From: JAAZMF01 sp036786445
Lineage (GTDB): Bacteria > Bacillota > Limnochordia > DTU087
NCBI GenBank assembly: GCA_036786445.1
Contig: DAIQRD010000140.1
Location: forward strand, 1-5,201
Length of the DNA: 5,201 nt
Reading direction: 5' to 3'
The number at the start of each line of letters is the position of its first letter. Position 1 is the first letter of the stretch. The position numbers and the translations under genes are program-made. Below are positions 1-5,201 of this stretch, piece by piece. The notes under the pieces are model-generated. The model was not told the DNA's origin, ran no database searches, and saw only the letters and a list, made by a program, of their open reading frames with translations.

Positions 1-12
1 TTCGCCTTTCAT

Positions 13-36
13 CCCCGGAATGAATTCCGGGGTTTT
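13..36 (+). terminator. Intrinsic terminator of an upstream gene
   Basis: Two 9-base arms, CCCCGGAAT (13-21) and ATTCCGGGG (24-32), are perfect reverse complements. They form a GC-rich hairpin with a very short loop (in practice 8 bp closing a TGAA loop), followed directly by TTTT (33-36). The T-run lies only on the right, so it should stop plus-strand transcription arriving from outside the window. The run is short (four T), which lowers efficiency. It implies that deoC begins its own unit, although no convincing promoter was found between 37 and 130. Confidence 0.7.
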
Positions 37-131
37 CCCGGCGCGGATCTATAAAAAAGGAGAAGGCTATCTCAAGAAAGAAAGATCGAATTGGCAAGTC
101 AGTATGAACTTAGGGATCAAGGGAGATTATA

Positions 132-138
132 GAGGGAG
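132..138 (+). promoter_or_regulatory. Ribosome binding site deciding the deoC start
   Basis: GAGGGAG lies 8 bases before the ATG at 147, which is ideal spacing. An in-frame GTG at 138 would overlap this site and would have only GGGAG (121-125) at 12 bases. ATG 147 is therefore preferred, giving a protein that begins MIKARDIAGM. Confidence 0.7.
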
Positions 139-146
139 TGGAAAAC

Positions 147-842
147 ATGATCAAGGCACGAGATATTGCGGGGATGATCGATCATTCATTGCTACGTCCT
201 AACCTAACCATAGAAGAGATTAAGGTCGGCTGTGATATCGCCAGAAAGTACCAGGTAGCATCGGTCTGTGTGAGGCCCTGTGATGTAAGGATAGTAGCAG
301 AACTAATAAAGGGCACCAACATCGCCCTTAGCACAGTCATCGGGTTTCCCCATGGAACTAATACAACCGCCATGAAACTAGCTGAGTCCATAGAAGCTAT
401 GGAAGCTGGAGTAGTAGAGCTAGATATGGTAATGAACTACTCTCGCCTACTTTCCGGCGACTTTGACTATGTAGCTAAAGAGATCCAAGCAATCACTCGG
501 GCTGCTCATTCCCGCAATGCTATTGTCAAAGTGATCTTGGAGAACTGCTACTTAACTGATGATATGAAAGTAAAAGCCTGCCAAATCTGTGAGACCGCTG
601 GAGCAGATTTTGTCAAGACCTCCACAGGCTTTGGCTCTAGTGGCGCAACTCGCCAGGATGTTAGCCTCATGCGAAAATCTACAGGCCCCAAGGTTCAGGT
701 AAAGGCCGCCGGGGGCATTAGGAGCTTAGATGCCCTTCTGGAAATGCGTAAGGCTGGTGCCACCCGGATTGGCGCAACCGCCACCAAGACAATAATGGAG
801 GAGGCCCTTGAGAGGGAAGCCTCTGGTACGCTACTTGAGTAG
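147..842 (+). CDS. deoC: Deoxyribose-phosphate aldolase (DeoC family)
   Basis: This is a 231-residue class I aldolase of the DeoC family, a cytoplasmic TIM barrel. The named reaction is reversible cleavage of 2-deoxy-D-ribose 5-phosphate to acetaldehyde and glyceraldehyde 3-phosphate, used in deoxynucleoside catabolism. Visible motifs are DHSLLRP (12-18, family DHTLLKP); ASVCVRP (38-44); VIGFPHG (64-70); ELDMVMN (91-97) with the conserved Asp93; FVKTSTGF (155-162) with the Schiff-base Lys157; and VKAAGGIR (185-192) with the second active-site Lys186. Length is normal for bacterial DeoC. Two places differ from the usual consensus: GFPHG instead of the common GFPLG, and RIGATATK (207-214) where most members have RIG-[AT]-S-S at the phosphate site. 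A related phosphorylated substrate is therefore possible. No nucleoside phosphorylase, deoxynucleoside kinase or phosphopentomutase gene lies alongside, so context does not confirm the nucleoside role. The gene appears monocistronic, with a hairpin 4 bases after its stop codon. Confidence 0.9.
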   Translation: MIKARDIAGMIDHSLLRPNLTIEEIKVGCDIARKYQVASVCVRPCDVRIVAELIKGTNIALSTVIGFPHGTNTTAMKLAESIEAMEAGVVELDMVMNYSRLLSGDFDYVAKEIQAITRAAHSRNAIVKVILENCYLTDDMKVKACQICETAGADFVKTSTGFGSSGATRQDVSLMRKSTGPKVQVKAAGGIRSLDALLEMRKAGATRIGATATKTIMEEALEREASGTLLE

Positions 843-846
843 ACTA

Positions 847-877
847 TTAAGGGCCGGATGGCATTCCCGGCCCTTAA
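847..877. terminator. Hairpin terminator after deoC, possibly bidirectional
   Basis: The arms TTAAGGGCCGG (847-857) and CCGGCCCTTAA (867-877) are perfect 11-base reverse complements around a 9-base loop. The hairpin starts 4 bases after the deoC stop. The downstream run on the plus strand (GCTTTAAGCTTTAG) is T-rich but broken, so it is not a textbook intrinsic terminator. Its place between convergent genes fits a shared stop for deoC (+) and any read-through from the ferredoxin gene (-). Confidence 0.6.
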
Positions 878-930
878 GCTTTAAGCTTTAGTATTTATGC
901 TTTTCCCATAAATCCACACAAACAACCGGC

Positions 931-947
931 AGGAGCCGAAGGCTCCT
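931..947 (-). terminator. Probable terminator of the ferredoxin gene
   Basis: AGGAGCC (931-937) and GGCTCCT (941-947) form a perfect 7-bp stem with a GAA loop (UUC in the minus-strand RNA). It lies 14 bases past the ferredoxin stop codon. The minus strand continues GCCGGTTGTTTGTG, which is T-rich but not a clean T-run, so termination strength is uncertain. The hairpin at 847-877 may act as a backup. Confidence 0.5.
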
Positions 948-961
948 CTAAACCTTTTGAC

Positions 962-1132
962 TTACTCGGGATGAATGGCATCCACCGCACATACATCAGC
1001 ACAGGCTCCACAGTCAGTACATAGATCGGGATCGATCATGTACTTGTCATCACCTTCACTGATGGCTTCGACTGGGCATTCCATCTCACAAGAACCACAG
1101 GAAATACACTCATCATTAATCACATGGGCCAT
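962..1132 (-). CDS. 2[4Fe-4S] ferredoxin, clostridial type
   Basis: This 56-residue protein is a small soluble electron carrier holding two low-potential [4Fe-4S] clusters. It would shuttle electrons between partners such as pyruvate:ferredoxin oxidoreductase or hydrogenases; the partner cannot be told from this window. The first binding motif is C9-x2-C12-x2-C15-x3-C19-P20, and the second is C38-x2-C41-x2-C44-x3-C48. All eight cysteines are present, and length and internal symmetry match the clostridial family. The residue after the last cysteine is Ala49, where the first motif has Pro20. The start was chosen at the ATG complementary to 1130-1132, because GGAGGTGG sits 6 bases upstream. A longer GTG reading from 1165 would translate through that site and begin at the predicted transcription start. 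The gene is monocistronic, convergent with deoC, and has its own promoter. Confidence 0.93.
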   Translation of the reverse strand: MAHVINDECISCGSCEMECPVEAISEGDDKYMIDPDLCTDCGACADVCAVDAIHPE

Positions 1133-1138
1133 TTTTTG

Positions 1139-1146
1139 CCACCTCC
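1139..1146 (-). promoter_or_regulatory. Strong ribosome binding site for the ferredoxin gene
   Basis: Read on the minus strand this is GGAGGTGG, a near-perfect Shine-Dalgarno sequence 6 bases before the ATG ending at 1130. It fixes the 56-residue start and rules out the 67-residue GTG version beginning at 1165. It suggests high translation, as expected for an abundant ferredoxin. Confidence 0.85.
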
Positions 1147-1172
1147 CCCAAAAAACGTATGACACCTTTTCT

Positions 1173-1201
1173 ATCCTACTATTTCACTTTGGTGGTGTCA
1201 A
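1173..1201 (-). promoter_or_regulatory. Sigma-A-type promoter for the ferredoxin gene
   Basis: On the minus strand there is a perfect -35 box TTGACA (complement of 1196-1201). After exactly 17 bases comes TAGGAT (complement of 1173-1178), matching four of six bases of the TATAAT consensus. Transcription would begin near 1166, giving a leader of about 33 bases with the Shine-Dalgarno site in its 3' half. A 7-bp inverted repeat overlaps the -35 box. Confidence 0.7.
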
Positions 1202-1216
1202 CCGCTCTTCACCACC
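1191..1216. promoter_or_regulatory. Inverted repeat over the ferredoxin -35 box
   Basis: GGTGGTG (1191-1197) and CACCACC (1210-1216) are perfect 7-base reverse complements separated by 12 bases. The left arm overlaps the -35 box at 1196-1201, so a protein bound here would compete with RNA polymerase. The arms are simple GGT-type sequence, so chance occurrence is quite possible. Operator function is inference only. Confidence 0.3.
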
Positions 1217-1228
1217 CCGCTGGCCATT

Positions 1229-1256
1229 ATTTGTCAATGGCAATCCCTTGACAAAT
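1229..1256. repeat. 9+9 inverted repeat in the divergent intergenic region
   Basis: ATTTGTCAA (1229-1237) and TTGACAAAT (1248-1256) are perfect reverse complements with a 10-base spacer. The centre-to-centre distance is 19 bases, close to two helical turns, as expected for a dimeric regulator site. It lies between the ferredoxin promoter and the gene starting at 1367. Each arm contains a TTGACA-like hexamer, but no adequate -10 box follows in either direction. It may be an operator for one or both divergent units. Confidence 0.4.
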
Positions 1257-1351
1257 CAGTGCTTTATATGGTCGGCAGAGCTTCCTGGGTGATAGTCTAG
1301 CATTGACAGGATGTTCTCTGTGAAGACTTACAAGATGTACAACTGTGTTTT

Positions 1352-1364
1352 AGGAGAGAGGAGG
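1352..1364 (+). promoter_or_regulatory. Extended Shine-Dalgarno region before a TTG start
   Basis: A 13-base purine tract carries overlapping sites: AGGAGA (1352-1357, 9 bases before TTG 1367) and AGGAGG (1359-1364, only 2 bases before it). The first has normal spacing for TTG 1367. The next in-frame ATG (1391) would be 26 bases beyond the tract, too far to use it, so the tract supports the TTG start. Confidence 0.65.
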
Positions 1365-1366
1365 AA

Positions 1367-2107
1367 TTGCAAACGTTTAAGAGACATGTAATGTGGATGA
1401 TCTTCTTGATTCTAATGGGGTTCATGTGTGTCAGTAATGTGCAAGCACAGAGCATTCACCTGTGGGCGATTGAAGCCACGTCCAACAGCGAATACTCAAA
1501 TACCCGATGGTCGGCAGCACAGATGGTAGGAGCTCCCGACACCTACCCCCAGTATGGCGACATAGATACAGCCTGGACAACAGCGTATATGAACACCAAC
1601 GATACTGTTTGGGCAGAGTTGAAATATGCAGAAGCCATTGTTGTAGAAGAGATTGAAGTCTATGAGACCTATAACCCTAGTGCCATTACCAAGGTGGAGC
1701 TTATAGACGAGGCAGGTGCCTCCCATGAAGTGTGGCGAGGCGATGCTTGGGTTGCCCCCAATCAATCCCGTATCTTTAGGATAAGCAACATAAGAGTAAA
1801 GACCCCGGTCAATCGCGTGCGCCTCTATCTTGATTGCAGCAAAGTACCAGGTTATAACGAAATCGATGCTGTGGGTATCACTGGCAGAAGGCCTACCCAG
1901 ATAGTGTCTTCCTATGATAGTCCTTTAACTAAGCTTGATGCTCTCCTGACTAGATTGGAGGAAGCGATTAGGCGAGCTATTGAAAGGAATTCAGCTAACC
2001 CGGCTTTCCTACAGGATCTGGAGAGTATTCTCCGAGAGCTGCAATCCATAAGCGATGAGCTCTATGACGAACTGGGCACCTCAGCCAGTGAGTGGGGTGA
2101 ATATTGA
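1367..2107 (+). CDS. Secreted PAPPA-like beta-sandwich protein with helical tail
   Basis: This 246-residue exported protein is of unknown function. Residues 1-27 form a signal peptide: basic n-region MQTFKRH, hydrophobic core through about residue 20, and probable cleavage at VQA|Q. The TTG start keeps the Lys and Arg of the n-region; starting at ATG 1391 would remove them. Residues about 30-173 resemble the discoidin-like beta-sandwich domain known from pappalysin and many bacterial surface proteins. Landmarks are YSNTRWSAAQ (43-52), PDTYPQYGD (57-65), YETYNPSAI (99-107) and PGYNEIDAVGITG (161-173). Such domains bind ligands or carbohydrates and have no catalytic residues; the ligand is unknown here. 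Residues about 184-237 are a charged amphipathic helical segment that closely matches the N terminus of the next gene's product. No sortase signal or lipobox is present, so the mature protein is probably released or held by a partner. The gap to the next gene is 100 bases with no clear terminator or promoter, so co-transcription is likely. Confidence 0.8.
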   Translation: MQTFKRHVMWMIFLILMGFMCVSNVQAQSIHLWAIEATSNSEYSNTRWSAAQMVGAPDTYPQYGDIDTAWTTAYMNTNDTVWAELKYAEAIVVEEIEVYETYNPSAITKVELIDEAGASHEVWRGDAWVAPNQSRIFRISNIRVKTPVNRVRLYLDCSKVPGYNEIDAVGITGRRPTQIVSSYDSPLTKLDALLTRLEEAIRRAIERNSANPAFLQDLESILRELQSISDELYDELGTSASEWGEY

Positions 2108-2192
2108 GTCAAAAAAGTGCTTGGCTCCCCCTTCTTTCTGTGGGAATTTGAGTCGCTAGATAACAGACTAGTAAGAGGCCTCCACAATAGAA

Positions 2193-2197
2193 AGGAG
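2193..2197 (+). promoter_or_regulatory. Ribosome binding site for the HEAT-repeat protein
   Basis: AGGAG, within AAAGGAG, lies 10 bases before the TTG at 2208. The spacing is slightly long but usable. The next in-frame alternatives fall inside the hydrophobic signal core and would destroy the signal peptide, so TTG 2208 is preferred. Confidence 0.6.
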
Positions 2198-2207
2198 CAG
2201 GCTAGCG

Positions 2208-4936
2208 TTGCTTACTGTAGGAAACAAACATAGCCGTGTTGTCCCCTTAACAGTAATAGTAATAGTGCTGATCAGCCTAATTAGTAGTGATTATTCACGG
2301 GCTTCAAAACACCCCCTTGTCCATGAGCTAGATGATACCGTTGATATATTGGCTTCGGCTATCCAAAGGGCAGAGAAATCCAGGGCTGCCCATCCGGCGT
2401 TTTTGGCAGATCTAAAGGAGATCCTAGCGGGTTTACAGGCACTTCCTAAGTCTTTAGATGAACTGGCAGCATCAAAGATACCGATGCACACCTCTTCGAC
2501 TAAAGAGATCAGGGTGGAGGCATCTACAAGAACTAGTGAGAAAGGCACCGATGAAACCAGCGGGAATATCACCGAGAAGACAACTGACCCCACCACCCAA
2601 AAAGCCCAAGGCAACTCTTGGGCCAGCACTCTGCTGAAGGTAGTAGAAGATGTAGCCTTATTGCCTGATCTGATAGAGGAGCTAGGTTCAGCCATCAAGG
2701 AGATTACGACCGATTCCAGTGCAGAACCAGAGCAAAGGATACCGACCAATACCGAGACTAGTGAGCCCATTGAAGCTTCAACTGATGCCGGGCCAAAGAG
2801 CGCCTTCTTGGCTGACCTAGCCGAGATAGGACAAGTCAGCACTGATTACGCCAAGGACACTAAAGCTCAATTGATCGTTTTAGATAGCTTAGTGGCTCAA
2901 GGAGCAGAGGCCATCCATGAGATTGCTGCTTATCTGGAAAGCGAAGACCCTCATGTTGTTTATCAAGCCATCGAGGCTCTGGAGACTCTAGGCTCAGAAG
3001 CTGAACCTGCTGTCCCAGCTTTAGCCAGAAAACTCTCTATTCCTGATAAAAACAGCAAATCCATCATCCAGCTGTTGGCAGAGCTAGGATCTGCTGCTGG
3101 AGCAGCTGTACCCACACTTGTCCAGCTTTTGGGCAATGAGGATCTGGCCCCATCGGCGCTGGCAGCCTTAGTCGCCATAAATACCAATCCTGAACCTTGG
3201 GCATACCCAAAACTGATTCGGTGTCTGGAACTACCCTCAGACTACAGTCGTAGAGATGCCATGACTGTGCTAACTCGCTGCGGCAAAGAGGCAATACCCA
3301 CTTTAGTCGACGCTCTTAACACAGGTAATGACACCATCAGGCGTTGGTCTGCCTACATCCTCGGTGAAATGAGGTATAAGGCTTTAGCAGCGGTGGAACC
3401 CCTAAAACTAGCTAGTCTAGACCCCAATGGACAAGTCTGCCTGGAGGCCATAAGGGCTCTCTCTAAAATCGACCCATATGACCCCGAAATTGCCTATACT
3501 ATTGCAGCAGCCCTGAAGGATGAAGAAGAGGATGTTGTAGTCGAGGCGGCCTTGAGCATGGCCAGGCTGAGAAACCCTCCCACTGAGCTTTTAGATGACC
3601 TACTTTCCGCATTGGAGAGGTATCAGGGGAATGAACGGGTTGCAAGCCGCTTGGCCAGAGCTATTGGGATCTACGGGGCGGCAGCTGTGCCAACGCTCAT
3701 GACTATGGTGGAACGTGGCTTGCCAGGAAGCGAAGCTGCGATATTGGCCCTTGGTCAAATTGGTTCTGAAGCCGATGCCGCCACGTCCCTTCTGATGAAT
3801 ATATTCGATGGCTCTGACCCCGACACACAGGAGTCCATCTTAACCGCTCTAGGAGGCATTGGTAATGACCGAAGCCTTGAACTCCTCTGTGATGCTTACA
3901 ATTCTGGAAGCAAAACAGCCATTAAGGTGGCTGCTCTAGAAGCTATCAGTGAGTTTTCCTCGGCAGCTTCCACTGAAATCTTGCTACAAGCCTTGAACTC
4001 AAATAGCTCCTGGATTTTCGAGACAGCGGTATCCGGCTTATCCAGAAAGGGCGAAACGGTCATCGATCTTCTCTGTGAGATGCTCCACGACCCAGATCCC
4101 AAGATACGATTTGCAGCTATTGCCACCTTAGGTGAAATGGGTATAAGGGCAACACCCGCTTTACCCTACATCGAGGAGCTAATAGAGCAAGATCCCGATG
4201 AGCGGGTACGCTCTGTGGCCAAGGCGGGCATGAACCAGATCATCACTCTAGCCAACATGGATTTGCCCACCTTTAAAATGCCAGACTACGGGAGTATCAA
4301 CCAGCTATGCGAACTTGACTGGGAAATGGCTGTACTGACCACCATGGAGCTGATGCGCAGCATTCTGGGTGAAATGAGCCCTGAAGAAACCCTCCTCTTC
4401 GAAAAGGAATGGGAACCCTTCTTCCGCTACCCGAGTCAAGACATGGTAGATTACCTGAAAAAGCTCAATCCTCTGCTTATGCAATTCACAGCTTTGCGTA
4501 CCGCATTGGTAGAAGCAGCCTATGGGTATCAAGGAGCCATAATTGATGCCTCAACCGCCGCAGACTTTGGAGCCCAAGCCAAGTTACAGGATGCTCTATA
4601 CACTGCAGAGCATAATATGACCTTGATCCATATGCTGCAGAGGGAAATGGCCATCATGGCCAGCAAAATCGATGAGCTAGGCCCCTTACCCGATCCTCAG
4701 GAATTACAGGCAAAGGCACGCCGCCGTCTGCAAAATGCCTTAACTGTAACGAACACGACGGATCTAGACCAACTGGAACGGGAAAGCTGGCAAGGAGGGT
4801 CATACTGGGTTCTGGCGTCTATCCAAGCTGATACTGCCCGCACCATCTCTTCTATAGGAACTCTTACCCTCTCTTCCGGGCCTCCGGGAACAGTGGAAAG
4901 CCCCAGCAGTATCGTAGAAGGGGCAGCCTCAGGCTC
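2208..4936 (+). CDS. Large secreted HEAT-repeat protein (first part, up to gap)
   Basis: About 909 residues are readable before undetermined bases begin. Residues 1-32 are a signal peptide (Lys7, Arg10, then a Val/Ile/Leu core, possible cleavage at SRA|S). Residues 41-83 are a helical motif shared with the upstream gene's product. Residues 95-137 and 168-195 are Ser/Thr/Glu-rich linkers flanking a short helical segment (about 138-166). KSAFLADLAEI (197-207) echoes the shared motif. Residues about 218-680 form about 13-14 HEAT-like units of roughly 30-37 residues, each a helix pair with motifs such as AIEALETLGSEAEPAVPAL, AAILALGQIGSEA and RFAAIATLGEMGIRATPAL. These build an alpha-solenoid, a protein-binding scaffold with no enzymatic site. 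Residues about 690-875 are an unrecognised, mainly helical region, followed by a Gly/Ser/Pro-rich linker (about 880-909). HEAT arrays are more usual inside cells, so the signal peptide is notable. Function is unknown; a scaffold outside the membrane is inference. The stop at 5010-5012 seen on reading through the gap is probably false. Confidence 0.85.
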
Positions 4937-4960
4937 NNNNNNNNNNNNNNNNNNNNNNNN
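4937..4960. other. Assembly gap of 24 undetermined bases
   Basis: This is a run of 24 N inside the large secreted-protein gene, in a Gly/Ser/Pro-rich linker region. Treated as exactly 24 bases, it leads the reading frame to a stop at 5010-5012. Continuity with the open frame beginning at 4961 requires a true length of 1 modulo 3, so the stated length is probably an estimate. Confidence 0.95.
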
Positions 4961-5201
4961 GAAATTGGTGTCGGAGGGGACTTCAATGGGTTCGAAACCA
5001 GTGGTTCCGTAAGCTGGACTCCTCTACCTCGTCTACTTCCGGCCGACACCGGGTTTCGGTTCCCCATGAAAGTGCAGGCCAACTTCAGTACAGATAAACC
5101 GGATCGCGAATGGTTGATGACTACTCCTGGCCTAGCCATCTGTGATGGAGGGGAGCCTAACTGGCCGTCTGATGCTGCCGGACGTCCTGCTGCCCGCCAC
5201 A
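4961..5201 (+). CDS. Probable continuation of the secreted HEAT-repeat protein
   Basis: The frame beginning at 4961 is open for 80 codons to the window edge with no stop. It reads EIGVGGDFNGFETSGSVSW and continues with the balanced composition of an extracellular beta-rich domain (many Gly, Thr, Phe, Trp and Pro, one Cys near residue 60). The frame that continues the gene at its stated gap length ends after 16 residues. A third frame ends near 5097 and is Arg/Ser/Gln-rich and unlike protein. The best reading is that this is the same gene, displaced by a mis-sized gap, so the protein is longer than it appears and its C terminus is outside the window. A separate gene starting inside the gap is the alternative, but no start signal can be seen. 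I do not recognise the domain. Confidence 0.6.

Noticed and set aside
50..62. TATAAA (50-55) and AAGGAG (57-62) as promoter and ribosome site upstream of deoC
   Set aside because: No -35 box lies at the right distance, and no start codon follows the AAGGAG within a usable range.
138..146. deoC start at GTG 138
   Set aside because: It overlaps the best Shine-Dalgarno site, which is correctly spaced for ATG 147, and adds residues not typical of the family.
876..890. Tandem AAGCTTT units after deoC
   Set aside because: There are only two short copies, partly belonging to the end of the terminator stem. They do not form a meaningful repeat array.
1133..1165. Longer ferredoxin starting at GTG 1165 (67 residues)
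   Set aside because: It would begin at the predicted transcription start and translate through the Shine-Dalgarno site. The added residues do not fit the family.
975..1292. Plus-strand open frame of 105 codons over the ferredoxin gene
   Set aside because: It is antisense to a clear eight-cysteine ferredoxin, its product is Ser/His-rich, and it has no ribosome site.
1303..1334. Promoter for the secreted pair: TTGACA (1303-1308) with TACAAG (1329-1334)
   Set aside because: The -35 box is perfect, but the only -10-like hexamer lies 20 bases away and matches four of six bases. The spacing is outside the normal 16-18, so it is not called.
2148..2176. Promoter between the two secreted-protein genes (TTGAGT at 2148)
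   Set aside because: No acceptable -10 hexamer occurs 16-18 bases downstream. Co-transcription from the left is simpler.
2291..2842. Minus-strand open frame of 183 codons opposite the large secreted protein
   Set aside because: It has low-complexity Ser/Ala/Val composition typical of antisense readings, has no Shine-Dalgarno support, and lies opposite a convincing signal peptide and helical motif.
5010..5012. TAA as the true stop of the large secreted protein
   Set aside because: It is reached only if the 24-base gap is exact. The tail it closes is 16 poor-quality residues, while another frame is open and protein-like to the window end.

Overview
The window looks like a chromosomal segment of an anaerobic Gram-positive-type bacterium, probably a Bacillota (Firmicutes) lineage. 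The hints are strong purine-rich Shine-Dalgarno sites before every gene, TTG start codons, a clostridial-type 2[4Fe-4S] ferredoxin and a sigma-A-like promoter. This placement is inference; nothing here fixes a genus. There are no tRNA or rRNA genes, CRISPR arrays, transposase genes or other signs of mobile DNA.

Layout: an intrinsic terminator (13-36) closes an unseen upstream unit. A DeoC-family aldolase gene follows (147-842, +) and ends at an 11-bp hairpin (847-877). A 56-residue 2[4Fe-4S] ferredoxin (962-1132, -) converges on deoC. It has its own recognisable promoter (1173-1201, -) and a hairpin behind its stop (931-947). The divergent intergenic region (1133-1366) contains two perfect inverted repeats; one overlaps the ferredoxin -35 box and the other is an unassigned 9+9 palindrome.

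The right-hand 70% holds two same-strand genes for exported proteins, both starting with TTG. The first (1367-2107) is a 246-residue secreted protein with a beta-sandwich domain resembling the pappalysin-type (discoidin-like) domain and a C-terminal amphipathic helical tail. The second (from 2208) is a very large secreted protein: signal peptide, helical motif, Ser/Thr-rich linkers, about 13-14 HEAT-like repeats, then an unrecognised helical region. The helical motif after the first protein's beta-sandwich recurs at the N terminus of the second (about 19 of 43 identical positions without gaps), with a shorter third echo before the HEAT array. That similarity and the co-orientation suggest a pair that works together outside the membrane. 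This is the least ordinary content of the window.

The large gene is interrupted by 24 undetermined bases (4937-4960). Read straight through, it stops at 5010-5012, but the frame starting at 4961 is open to the window end and reads like real protein. The gap length is therefore probably wrong by 1 or 2 bases modulo 3, the TAA at 5010 is probably an artefact, and the true gene runs past the window edge. The metabolic genes on the left (aldolase, ferredoxin) have no evident functional link to the exported pair.
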